A stretch of DNA of 64,000 nucleotides, taken from contig VLTN01000024.1 in assembly GCA_008330645.1 (NCBI GenBank), positions 411,233-475,232 of the forward strand. Reading direction: 5' to 3'. A program made the position numbers and the translations under genes. Origin of the DNA: Cafeteria roenbergensis (Eukaryota; Sar; Bigyra; Bicosoecida; Cafeteriaceae). The notes beneath the pieces are model-generated. The model worked only from the letters and a program-made list of their open reading frames with translations, did not search any database and was not told the origin of the DNA. Shown here in pieces: positions 38,772-49,500 of this stretch (its first letter is position 1; the number at the start of each line of letters is the position of its first letter).

Positions 38772-41700
38772 TCAGAGGTCGACGTTGACGTTGGCGGTGT
38801 CCACGCGTGCATGGCTCGACTGCGACGCGCGGCGCGCGCGCCAGAGGTCCGCCACCCGCGACCCGGTGCCGGAGCTGCTGCGGCGCTGCCGGACGGCGGG
38901 CGGCTGGTCCATCCGCGGGGCGGTGTAGACGCGAGGCGGGGCGAGGCTTGCGATGCCGCTGCTCTCGCTGGTGCTGCCGGCGGCGACGAGGCGGAGGGCC
39001 GTGAGCACGGGCATGCTGCCGCCCCCGGCGGCCCCGGGCGCGCCCCTTCCCGCCCCGAAGCCCCCCCGGTGGCCCTCCCCGCTGAGCACGTCGCCCGAGG
39101 AGAAGGGCCGGGCGTCGGCGCCGCCGGGGCGGCCGGGCTCTGCCAGCTCGCCGTACTCGCCCTCGGCCTGCTGCAGGCTCAAGGCGCTGCGGTGCACGTG
39201 GTGGGTGTCCTCGAAGTCGTCGGAGAGGATGTCGCTGTCGCTGTCGTCCACGTCGCGGCCAGCAGCGCGGCTGCCCGCGGGGGTGCGGTGCTGCAGCGCG
39301 TGCTCCCGCTCCGCCAGCCGCCGCTCCGCCTCGCCCATCGCTGGCAGGCGGTGGGAGCCGTTGCCAGAGTCCGTGCCGGACGGGCCGCGCCAGCGCAGGC
39401 CGTCGCCGGCGGCGCCGATGCCGCCGTCGCTGTCGGCAGCCACGCCCCTGTCGATGGTGTCCATGCTTCTGAGGTGCTCCGCGATGTCGTCTGCGAACAT
39501 CAGCTCGTACACCTGCTGGGGGTGCTTCGGCCGCGAGATGGCCCACGACCGGCGCTCCCGAACGCGAAGGTCCCGCGCTGCGGCCTTGAGCCGCCGCAGC
39601 CAGTCCGGCACCATGCCGTTCTCCTCGTCCTCGATCTGGGCCTGCATGACGGTGAAGTCGTCCAGGAGGAAGGCCGTGACGATGTTGAGCACGAGGAGGA
39701 CGATCACAAAGTACCAGATGTAAAAGTAAATCATATACCACCGCGAGGTTGCGGCGACATACCCCTCCATAGTAATGGCCCAGTTATTCACGACCATGAG
39801 CGAGAACAGGGTCACGTAGGAGCGCCCCAGCGTGTCGAAGGTCACGTCCCAGTAGGCGTTGGAGAGGTAGGCCGTGCCGGTGAGCATGTGGACGGCCTCG
39901 CTGTCCTCGGCAGGCGGCCTGATGAGGCCCGCGAAGAGCTCCATGCCCAGGATGGCAAACATGTAGTACACCAGCACCGCCACCAGCATGTAGCGGGCGA
40001 ACATGGGCACGATGTTGCTGAAGGTGCGGATGAGCAGGCCGAAGTTGGGAAGCGCGCGCAGCCCGCGCAGCAGCCGAACGATGCGGACGAAGGCGATCTT
40101 CTCGACGATGCGGGTGTCCGCGTCGTAGGCGGCCTCGATCGGCTCCGCGATGAGCGCGGCCGGCACCACGACCAGGTCGAGCACGTTGAAGAGGTCCTGG
40201 CAAAAGGGGGCGAAGCCGAGGCCGAAGAGCTTTAGCGCCAGCTCCACCGCAAAGGCGATGAGGAGCCCCTGCATGATCCCGTTGACCACGTGGTCGGCGG
40301 CGGACTCGGGCTTGAGCGAGAAATCGATGACGATTAGGAAGCCGTTCACATAGATGAGCAGGTCAAACAGCGCGCGGAACCACAGGGAGCGCACCAGCAC
40401 GCGCGTGGCCTGCCTGGCGGCGATGAGCCACTGGGGAGCGCACCGGTGGCACAGGTAGTCGCGCTTCGCGCCCGTGTGCTTGGCAGCGAACTTGACCTCG
40501 ACAAACGTGGAAATCTCCCGAAAGTCCTCCCTGCTGATGGAGCCCACGCCGCGCGAGTCCATGGTGCGGAAGAGCACCGCGATCTGCGCCTCGGAGAGGT
40601 TGGGCCGCAGCAGGCGAAGCAGCCGGCGCCACATGGGCCAGCCCATCTCGCCGGCCCGCCCGCTCAGCTCCTCGGGGCATGCGCCCGCCCGCTGGCCGTG
40701 GCCGACGGGCGTGGACGGCGGCTCCAGCAACGGCCTGCCGCGCAGGCCCGACGGCGGAGCGCCGCCGGCCCTGCCGCCAGCGCGACCAGCGGGACTGTGC
40801 CCGGCGCCAGCCTCTGAGCCGGCGCCGGCGCCAGCGTGCTCCGCCATGCCGGCGGCGATGGCTGAGGAGGACTCGGTGGCCTTGCTGCCGGCGCTCCTGC
40901 CCTCCCCCCACCCGAGCGCCGGCGGGGCCAGCAGGGCGCTCTCTGCCGCACTGGTCCCCGCACTGCGGTTGCGGGCGCTGGGAGACGTCGCGTGGCTTCG
41001 GGCCCCGGCCGGAGGCGACCGCGGCACGGAGCTGCCGTCCACGTCCATGGGAAGGAAGCGGGCGCGGGGCGGGCTGTCGGGGGCGCCGCGCGCCCCCGCG
41101 CCGGCGTGGCGAGCAGAGGCTGCGAGCGGGGAGCCGGCGCCGCGCAGCCCGGCAGAGCCCCACGAGGACGCCGGGGCGTGCGCCATGCCGCGGTCCTCTG
41201 AGGGGCCGAGCAGGGGCGACGCGGAGCTGTGGGCCGCTTGGGCCAGGGCAGTGGCGCGGGTGCGCGCCCTCGGAGCGCTGGCCTCAGGAGCCGAGTCCTG
41301 GCTTCGCTCCCGCAGGAAGGGCCCCTCGTCGGACGCGAAGTGGGAGGACTCCCTGACGCCGTCGAACACCCTGTCCAGAGTGAGCACGCGCTTGTTCACG
41401 GTGCCCAGGACCTTGTCCTTGGTGTGGCCCTGGAAGACCGAGTAGCTGACGGCCAGCACGAGGTTGAGCATGAAGTATAGGCCGACCACAAGATACGCCA
41501 CGAAGAAGACGGGGGACCACTGGAAGCAGTGGTAGGCGGGCAGCATCACGTCGGGAAAGTTCGCCGTCGTGAGCAGGATGAACAGCTGGTCCATCGCGCA
41601 GCCGATGTTTCCAAAGTAGTCGAAGCAGTTTTTCGAAAAGGGCGAGCAAAACTCGCCGTCCTCCGCGTGCACGTCGCAGGTGCAGTCCCAGTTGCTCTTC

Positions 41701-42808
41701 TCGTCCACGGTGCAGTGGATGCCGCCAAAGAGCACGTGCGCGATGACGCCGAAGAAGACGACGTGGAACACCAGCAGCACGGTAACGTTTGCGACGCGCG
41801 GAATCGACACCAGCATCGACCCAAAGATTTTGGACACGTTGCGGAAGTGGGCGGCGACCATGATGGGACGCGCGAAGCGGTGAATCCGCGGGAAGTTGTC
41901 TCCCATGGCCAGGTACAGCCCCGTGTTGACGCCCGCCAGAACCACAAACCCCAGCTTGGCAAGCGTCCACCGCGACCGCCAGAACTGGTCGCGCGTGAGG
42001 TAGCGGTAGCGCAGAGCCACGTCCACCGAGAAGACGAGGAGGCACACCGCCTCGATGAGGCCGGTTGCGGTGGAGGAGAGGAGCGCGGGCGGGTCGGAGC
42101 GCAGGGACGAGGGCCGCTCCACGATGGCGAGCAGCAGCTCCACGAGGATCACCAGGGAAAAGCCGAGCGTGTAGAGCTTGGACCGCAGCACGCTGTTGAT
42201 GAACAGCGCCGTGTCGTCCATCTTGTGGTTCGGGTTGCGCCCGTGCAGTGCGTCTGCGGGGGCCACAGCCGCAACTCGCGGGCAATTGAACATGATGCAC
42301 CAGCAGGGTGGTGTGGTCCCGCAGAGCGCTTACCGCCTCGGGCGGAATCCCCAGCTGGCAGGCGCAGACCACTGGCGCACAGCCGCACAGGCCCCGCGCG
42401 GGGCGGGCGCAGCCAGGAGCGGCGCGGCGGTGAACGCCGTTTCTCATCGCCGGGACGCCCGCATGCCGCTGCCGCACCCTTGGAGCCGCCACCCCAGCGT
42501 GCGCCGGGGCGAACGGGCGCAAACCCGAAGCGCGTGCGCACAGTCCCCGATGGGAAGCGACGCCTGCTGCCGGGCGCCGCGCGCCCTGGCCAGGCTGGCA
42601 GGCCTCCGCAGCAGCGACTGCTGCCTCAACCCTGCCAAGCCCCGCCCGCCCACACACACCCCTCGCAGCCCCTCCCCCGCCGCCGGGCTGCACGCAAGCG
42701 GCGGAACGGCGCCCCCTCACCATCGATGAGGACGGCGGCCTGGCGGGCTGTCAAGTGGGGCCTCCCCGTGCCGCCCTTGCCGGGCAAGCGAGCTCCTGCT
42801 GCGGCCAT
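38772..42808 (-). CDS. TPC: Two-pore cation channel (TPC), endolysosomal/vacuolar type
   Basis: Two exons, complement 42721-42808 and 38772-42253, with a 467-bp intron (GTGAGG donor, CCGCAG acceptor); 1,189 residues. The splice rebuilds AAVLIDDALHGRNPNHK before the first membrane segment. Domain I has six segments and the pore LFILLTTANFPDVMLPAY (about residue 260). A linker of some 300 residues holds a disordered Ser/Pro stretch and an EF-hand-like unit (MDSRGVGSISREDF, about 594) with a poor Ca ligand set. Domain II has six segments with the voltage-sensor-like RIVRLLRGLRALPNF and the pore LMVVNNWAITMEGYV (about 850). A long disordered tail follows. Two six-TM repeats plus these pores identify TPC. 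Filters TAN and VNN match animal TPCs rather than plant TPC1. It is divergent from a sugar transporter. Confidence 0.93.
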
Positions 42809-43226
42809 GCTTGAAGTGCCCTTTGGCCTGCTGCCGATCCGGGCGCGGAAGCCGGCACCTCAGCGAGGCACGGGGGCAGCCGTGGGCACCGCGCAGCACT
42901 CTCGCGCGCGGGCAGTGGGCGCGCGAGGCCGTCCCCAGGCCATGCGTGGCGCGCGACCTGCCGCGCAATCACTCTGACATGTTTGGCTGTTCAACAACCG
43001 CGCCGGCTCTGCACGCTCGCGGCGGGAGCCTTGCCCGGACAGCGCGCTCGCCGCGCCCCGCGCGAATGCCACTGCCGCATCAGGCCGCTGCGGCTGGCCG
43101 AGCACCCCCGCCCACCCACCCCCGACGCCTGAGGGATCGGTGGGAGACGCTGCTGCCCCCCAGTGCATGCTGGTGCGCACGAGGCGGTCTCTGACAAGCG
43201 CTGCTCCATCGGCAACAGCGCCAACC
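42809..43226. other. Divergent intergenic region, TPC and sugar transporter
   Basis: No gene seen. It should contain the promoters of both flanking genes. No TATA-like element was recognised. Confidence 0.4.
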
Positions 43227-45105
43227 ATGCCGGCAGGCTCGGACAGACTCCTCCACTCGGGCGAGGCGGCGGCCGCAGACGCGGGAAGCATTACGCTGTA
43301 CCTCCTCCTCAGCGCCCTGGGGGCCCTGATCCCTGCGTTCCACTTTGGGTTCCAGGTGAGGCGCCTCGCGCGCTCCGCTTGCAGCTGGCGGCATCAGGCC
43401 CAAGGGCCGCCGCTGACCTGCGCCGCGGACCTGCGGCGCTGGCCGGCGTTTGTGAAGGCGCCCTAGTCCGGCGGGGCCGCGCCTGGCAGACCGCCCGGAG
43501 AGCCGTGTGCTGGCGAAGGCGCGCGGCGGATCGGGCGGCCAACTTGAGGATGCCTCTGACTTGGTGGCCGGACTCCCGCTCGCCGCGCTCGCCCGCCGCC
43601 GAACGCCTCAGCCCGGCCCCTCCCGCGCCTTCGCTCCGCAGATCTCCTTATTCAACATCCCGGGCAAGACCATCCAGGCGGCGATCGGGCCCAGCGTGTC
43701 GCAGGAGCTCTTCGATTTGACGACCTCGCTGCTTCCTGTGGGCGGCATGATCGGCGCGCTCTTCTTGGCCCCATGGCTGGTCAACCTCGTCGGCAGGCGC
43801 GCCTTCCTGCTGTTCTCCTCGCCCCTGTTCATGTTGGGCGGAGGCCTGATGATGGTGTGCTGGTGGATCACCGACTCCTCGCCCGCAGCGTCCCTGTCCG
43901 TGCTCGTCATCGGGCGCTTCCTCTGCGGCGTGGGCGTGGGCGGCGCGTCCGTCGTCTCGCCCATGTATGTGTCGGAGATCAGCCCCGTTCGGTTTCGCGG
44001 CGCGTTCGGCTCCATGGTGCAGTTCGGCGTGACGGCCGGCATCCTGGTCGTGCAGGCCATCGGCGTGGCGCTGCGCGACCAGTGGGTCTGGATCTTTGCC
44101 ATCAGCGTGGGACTGGGGGTGCTGCAGGCGCTGCTCGCGCTCGTTATCGCCCGGTCTCCGGCCTTCGTGGCCACCCGCGGCAGCCGCGCCGACGCGGTCG
44201 GCATCGTCCAAGCGCTGCACAACGTCTCCCGCGCGGAGGCTGACATGGTGGTGGACGGCCTCTCGTCCGGCGCGGCGGCCGACGGGGAGCCCGCGCCGTC
44301 CGTGTGGGCGCTCGTGCGCTCGCCCGTGTACAGGTTCCCGCTGCTCGTCTGCGTGCTTTTGCAGGTGGCCCAGCAGGTGTCCGGCATCAACGCCGTGTTC
44401 TTCTTCTCCGCCGGCTTCTTCAAGAGCGCGGGCGTGGACGACGTGACTGGCTCCCTCGTCGCTGCCGGCGTGAACATCGTGGCCACGGCGCTGGCCGTGG
44501 CGGTGGTGGAGTGCCTCGGCCGCCGCGCGCTCCTCCTCGCCTCCACGGCCGGAATGATGTTCTTCGCCGCGGCGCTCACGGTGGCGCTCGTGATGCTGCA
44601 GTCCGCCGGCACGGACGAGGGCCTCGCCATCTTCTCAATCGTCTGCGTCGCCTTCTACGTGCTCTTCTTCGAGCTGGGCCTCGGCCCCATCCCCTGGATG
44701 ATCGGCGCCGAGATCTTCCCCGAGCGACCCCGCGCCACGGCAATGTCGGTGGCCGCGGCCGCCAACTGGATCTTCACCTTCGTCGTCGCGCAGAGCTTCC
44801 CGGCCATGCAGAAGGCCCTCACCGCATACAGCTTCGTCCCCTTCGCCGGCTGCCTGGCCGCGCTGCTCATCTTCTTCGTCCTCTTCCTCCCCGAGACAAA
44901 GGACCGCCTGCCCGAGGATGTCCTCGCCGGCATGGGCATCGACGTTCGCCAGGACCCCGACCTGGTCGCGGACGAGTCGCTCATCAAGCGACCCGCGTTC
45001 GATGACGTGGCGGCAGCCTCTCCGGCGGACGTGGCGCCCTCGATGCGCGCAGACGATGCCGAGTCCGGGGGCGCGGGCTCCGGGCTCTACTTTGGCGGCA
45101 GCTGA
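43227..45105 (+). CDS. MFS sugar transporter (GLUT/sugar porter family)
   Basis: Two exons, 43227-43355 and 43642-45105, with a 286-bp intron (GTGAGG donor, CCGCAG acceptor, phase 0); 530 residues and about 12 membrane segments. The exon join gives HFGFQISLFNIPGKTIQ, matching the end of helix 1 in sugar porters. Family signatures follow in order: GGMIGALFLAPWLVNLVGRR, GRFLCGVGVGG, PMYVSEISPVRFRGAFGSM, QQVSGINAVFFFSAGFF, ELGLGPIPWMIGAEIFPERP and LPETKDR. The QxSGIN motif and the GPIPW block line the sugar site. Facilitated transport of a hexose is likely; substrate and proton coupling cannot be told. The stop codon lies at the start of a 22-bp tandem repeat. Confidence 0.95.
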
Positions 45106-45240
45106 CCCGCTTAGGACGGGCAGCGGCCCCGCCTAGGGCCGGCAGCTGACCCGCCTGGGGCCGGCAGCTGACCCGCCTAGGGCCGGCAGCTGACCCGCCT
45201 GGGGCCGGCAGCTGACCCGCCTAGGGCCGGCAGCGGCCCC
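45097..45240. repeat. 22-bp tandem repeat with a 44-bp higher-order period
   Basis: About 6.5 copies of GGCAGCTGACCCGCCTAGGG-type units begin inside the last codons and stop of the sugar transporter and run into its 3' flank. Every other unit has CCTAGGG or CCTGGGG, so the array alternates as a 44-bp dimer. Units with GGCAGCGGCCCCG lie near both ends. Confidence 0.92.
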
Positions 45241-45710
45241 GACGTCGTCGTGCCCGGCGGTCGTCGTGCCCGTGCCCGCTCCCGTCTCTCGCTGCCCTAC
45301 ATCGCATCCCCCCCGCTGAGAGACGCCTGTTCGACCCGGCGCCAGTTCGCGGCTTGCCGTCGAGTTTGCGTGTGTGTGTGCGCGTCCGTGTGTGTGGTCG
45401 AGTGTGCGCCGGCCTTGGCGCCACCACCGCTGAAACCCCAAGTGTGTCTCTCTACCGCGAGCTGCTGTGTGCGCTTCGGCTGGGTGAGCGGCAGCGGCGC
45501 GGGGCGAGCGGTGCTGCGAGCTCGCGAGCATAGTGTTGGCCACAAAAATGGGCGCCAAGGCGCCTACGAGGCGCGTCGCTCGCTCGCACACGCATTGAGA
45601 AACAGCGGGGCCGCCGCTCTGCCCCGCAGAGAGCGGCCCTCTCCCATCGATGCGGGCGGGCAGGGGAGGGGGCAGGGGGGCGGCCGGGGCGCGGGCCCGA
45701 CAGCGGCGCT
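45106..45710. other. Convergent spacer with two repeat tracts
   Basis: Between the sugar transporter and the EF-hand gene. It holds the 22-bp array and a GT-rich tract (about 45367-45408: TGTGTGTGTG, then TGTGTGTGGT). No gene was recognised in the rest. Confidence 0.5.
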
Positions 45711-47274
45711 CTACCGCCGGCCTGGGCCCTTCTTTGAGCGAGACTTCTTCCCAACGTCAGGGAACATCGCCGAGAAGAGCTTCCCGAACTCCGCCTTGGT
45801 CAACCGCCCCTCCGTCTCGGGCTTGCACGCCGCGATCATCTCCTCAAACTCCACCTCCATGGTTTTCCCGAGGGCGGTGCAGAAGGTGGACAGGTCGTCG
45901 GCCGTGATGAAGCCCTTCTTCTCGGTGTCGAGCCTCTGCGGGGGGCAGGCAAAGCGAGCGCCAACGCGGCGAGTAGGGGCGAGCGCGGGCAGTCGCGCCA
46001 CGGCGGCGCAGCGCTGGATGACGGGCGAGCCCGCGTGCGGCGCAACCACCTCAGCTCAGGGCCGAGCCGATTCCGGGCGGATCCATGTGACCGGCGCCAC
46101 ACGCGCACGACTGAGGCAACGGCGCACACCCTGCTGAAGGCGCCCAGGCGTGCGCGCTCACGTTGAACGTCTCGTTGGTCAGCTCCCGGCCGCCCTTGCC
46201 CAGGAACATGATGGCCGCCAGCTCGAGCCACTCCTGCAGGTCCAGCTCCCCGTCGCCGTTCACATCGAAACGCTGCACAAGCTCGGTCACCTCCTTGTCC
46301 GTGACGGTCTGCGCGGGGCGTCAGCGGGGCAGTCCCAGCACAAGGATCGGGCAGGCGAGAACCGGGCCGGGAGACGGCGCTCCGCGCTGCCGTTCGCGGC
46401 CTCACCATGCCGACCTTCTCCAGGCCGTTCTTGACCTCGCCAGTGTCGATCTTGCCCGACCCATCAGCATCAAGCTCGCGAAACGCTGCGGGAGGCGCCA
46501 GCAGCACAATGGCAGGAACCAGCAGTCGGTCGGGCGCACACAGAAGCAGCGTGCTGAGCCACTGGCGGCCGAGAGAGCGGTGGCTCCCCGCCGCCAGCAC
46601 GCGCGCGCGCGCGCAACGCCCGGGTGGGGCGGGGAAGAATTGCGGGTGAGGAGCGGAGGGGGCGGGAGCCGACGCCCGGCGCGTCCGCGACGCGGAATCG
46701 AGGGCGCGGTGCGCTGCCTCGGCTGCAACAGGCCTGCTGCCCAGCGGAGCCAACATGCGCGCACAGCCCACTGGATCCTGGCCGCCAGCCCCCGCCCCCC
46801 CCCGGCCCCTCAAAGTGGCTATCGAGATGGGAGGCATGGGGGGTGGAGCGACGACCCGGGACCCAGGGCGCCCGGGAGCGGCGAGCGGGCGAGGGGGCAT
46901 CTAGGGGTTGCACCGGACTCACTGGCCGTGAACTGCTCGCGCTGCGGAGACAAGAGGGGGAGACAAACACGCCAGACACGGCGGGAGGGCGGTCAGCAGC
47001 CCGCGCCAGCGCGCCGTGGGCGCCCAGTGGCGACTGGCAGTCGCTGCCCGTCGCTGCAGCTGCGGAGCGCGCGCAAAGGGGCCGCCGCAAACGTGCAGGA
47101 GGCGGGACAAGCGCAGGGCCGATCCGGGACGCGCGGTCGCTCAGCAGCACGAGGCGGTTGTGCCCACGGCCGCGGCACGGCCCTGGGACGCCCCTGGGCG
47201 CGCAGCGGCGGACGCACCTGCTCGGAGGTGAGCTGCGCGCGCAAGTTCTCGTCGATCGGTGAGGTTGAAGCCAT
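45711..47274 (-). CDS. Calmodulin/centrin-like four-EF-hand protein, five exons including a 19-nt micro-exon
   Basis: Exons, complement: 47218-47274, 46923-46941 (19 nt), 46406-46485, 46162-46308 and 45711-45935; donors GTGCGT, GTGAGT, GTGAGG, GTGAGC; phases all agree; 175 residues. The join gives LTSEQREQFTATFRELDADG, the typical calmodulin/centrin opening. EF1 (DADGSGKIDTGE) and EF2 (DVNGDGELDLQE) have complete Ca-binding loops. EF3 (DTEKKGFITADD) and EF4 (KPETEGRLTKAE) lack key ligands. The protein ends in a basic tail, KKSRSKKGPGRR, absent from calmodulin. Ca sensing by the N-lobe with a structural C-lobe is inferred. Calcineurin B and centrin are alternatives; the short acidic-polar N-terminus does not settle it. 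It is divergent from the coiled-coil gene, 174 bp apart. Confidence 0.87.
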
Positions 47275-47448
47275 GGCTCGAGCGGTCCTGACGCAATGCC
47301 GAGTGGCAACCCGACTGGCCCAGGGTTGCGATCGTTGGCGGCGCCGGATAGCGCCACTTGCTCTGCCAGCCGCCGTTCTGCCGGGCAAGGCGGATGCCCG
47401 CCGCAACAGCTGCGGCGGCGCCAGAACGCACCCCGTGCGAGCTGCGCG
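47275..47448. promoter_or_regulatory. Probable shared divergent promoter
   Basis: Just 174 bp separate the start codons of the EF-hand (-) and coiled-coil (+) genes. No named element was recognised. Confidence 0.3.
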
Positions 47449-49150
47449 ATGAGCGCCGACTCGATCCTGGTGCGGGCAGACGCCCTGCGGGACCGTCAAG
47501 CGGCCAGACGAGGTGCGAGCTCGAGCGGTTGCCGCCGGCACGGCGCGCCCCGGCTGCGTGTGGCCCAGCCGAGGCGCCCGCGACGCACCCCACCCAGCCC
47601 CCGCGCCGCTGTCATGTACCGCCTCGCAGCTGAGCAGGCGCGCGGCGAGTCCGCCTCCAAGCAAGAGCTGGAAGCGGTGCTCGCTACCGTTGGCCAGCTT
47701 GCCGCCCGGGCGCAGGCGGCGAGCGAGCGCCAGGCCAACCTCTCGCGCCAAGTCGCAGCCGTGGCGCAGACACGCGAGCTGATGGTGTCGGGCACGTCCT
47801 CAGCGGCGTCCGCGCTGCGAGCGGCCAGGGTGAGTTTGCACTCTGCTCAGCGCTTGCGAGGCCCCCTAGGCCGCGACGGCACCCGAGCCAATTCATTCCC
47901 CCTCGCCACCGCCGCCCTTCAGTGCGCATCTTGCATCTGAGGCGGGAGCGACGGGGGGAGGCAGAGGGCCCGCGCACGCTGCTGCTCCTCGTTGCCGGCC
48001 CCAGCCCTCGCCCGACCTTGCGCACGCTGCTGCTCCCCGTTGCCGGCCCTGCGCCGCTGCCGCTCCGCAGGCCCAATTTGCCTCTCGGTCAGCTGCGCGT
48101 TACTCGGGATGGGTTCAACGGAGAATGACCGGCCGTGCTGCGCGGGCCAAGGCCGGGCCGACAGCTCCGAGCCCTGAGGCGGCTGCGGCGGCGGCCGCAC
48201 CAGCAGCGCTGGCACCGGCCGGCTCGCCCCGCCGCCAAGCCAGCCCAGGGCTGCACAGGCAATCGCCGCGTGACACCGCCGGCAGCGGTACGGCTCAGCC
48301 CGCAGGGCAGTCCCAGCGGCCTGAGCCGTACGCGGGCGTCCCCCCCCCGGCGGCTGCCCTCTCGAAGCCAGCGCACGGCGCACGGGCCCCCGGGGGCAAC
48401 GCTCTTGCCGCGTCGGCAGGGTCACAATTGAGCCAAGGCCGCAGCGGGGCCGAGGCACCCAAGCCTCGGCGGATCGCCAGTCCGGCCGGGGCAGCCCCGG
48501 GCGCGGCGTGGACCCTGTCGCCAGCACGCTCTGCAGCTGCACAGGCGCGACCGTCGACGTCGGCGGCGGCGTCGGCCTGGGGAGCAGAGGGCCAGGTGGG
48601 GGGGCTGAGCGGTCTCGTCACGCCGTCGTCCAACGGGGACTCCCTCGGGTCAAGCCATCGCGCGGGCAGCGGCTCCGCGGCGCACTCGCCACCAGAGGCA
48701 TGCTCGCCGCAGCCGGCGCCACAGACAAGCGCGCAGGCATCGCCGTCAGCCGCGCCGTCGCAGGGCCTCCCGTCCGGGGCCGGCCGGCAGCCTGCCAGTG
48801 CTGGACCCAGCGACGCAGCAGCGGCTCCCGGGGGCGCTGGCAGTGCGTCAAACGGCGTGGGTTCCTCCATGCAGCTGGACGAGGCAGACTCCTTCGATGA
48901 GGTGGACGAGTTCGAGCTCGGGCCGGGCCTAGGTGGCGGAGGATCGCTGGGGCTCACCATGCCTCCGAGGCGAGCCGCAGCCTCTCGGCCCGCGGCGTCG
49001 CGTATGTCACGCCAGCTCGGGTTTTCGGTGGGGGGCGCTGGCCTGGCTGCTGGGCGCAAGCCTGCGGCCTCGTCGGCGCGGGCATCGCATCGGCCCCCAG
49101 CGAGCAGCTCCTTTGCGGTGGACGACTCCGAGCTGGACGACGACTTTTAG
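47449..49150 (+). CDS. Coiled-coil protein with long Ser/Ala/Pro-rich tail
   Basis: Three exons, 47449-47512, 47630-47829 and 48071-49150; donors GTGCGA and GTGAGT, acceptors CTCGCAG and CCGCAG; 447 residues. Residues of about 5-88 are heptad-like and charged (SKQELEAVLATVGQLAARAQ; SRQVAAVAQTRELM), so a dimerising coiled coil is likely. The rest is disordered Ser/Pro/Gln sequence, with an acidic patch (DEADSFDEVDEFELG) and an acidic end, DDSELDDDF. No family was recognised. Short N-terminal coiled coils of this kind occur in adaptor and vesicle-tether subunits, but nothing here proves it. The exon 3 acceptor is chosen because it keeps the frame open; a later acceptor is possible. Confidence 0.62.
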
Positions 49151-49500
49151 ACCCCGCCTCGACAAGCGGCTTTGCCCTGCGGCGACTTGCTGCCCTCGCG
49201 CTTGGGGGACGGGGAGAGTCGCAGCCACCTGCGCGTGCCGTTTGTTCGCGTCGATTGGCTCTCGCGTCGCGAGTGGGAGGCGAGGCAGCGCTTGGCCGAG
49301 CTCAGGAATCGCAGCACCGCAGGGCGACCAGAGCGCAGATGAACCACACTCAATAAGTTTGCGAGAGAGGTCAACGGTAGCGGGGCTGCACATGGCGTGA
49401 TGCTGGGAGCAGCAAGCCGCGTGCCCGGGTGCTGCCGACGCAAACCAAACCCATCCCAGCTCGTCCACGCGAATCCTGACGAGACATGCCAAGGGGGAAG
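49151..49500. other. Convergent spacer, nothing recognised
   Basis: It holds AATAAG near 49350, which might serve as a poly(A) signal for the coiled-coil gene. No coding sequence was seen. Confidence 0.35.

Noticed and set aside
38625-40235. 536-residue plus-strand frame
   Set aside because: Antisense to the two-pore channel's domain II; His/Arg/Val-rich with no motif.
41529-42977. 482-residue plus-strand frame
   Set aside because: Antisense to domain I and exon 1 of the two-pore channel.
45097-45240. 22-bp repeats as a CRISPR array
   Set aside because: The units are contiguous with no spacers, and the genome is eukaryotic.
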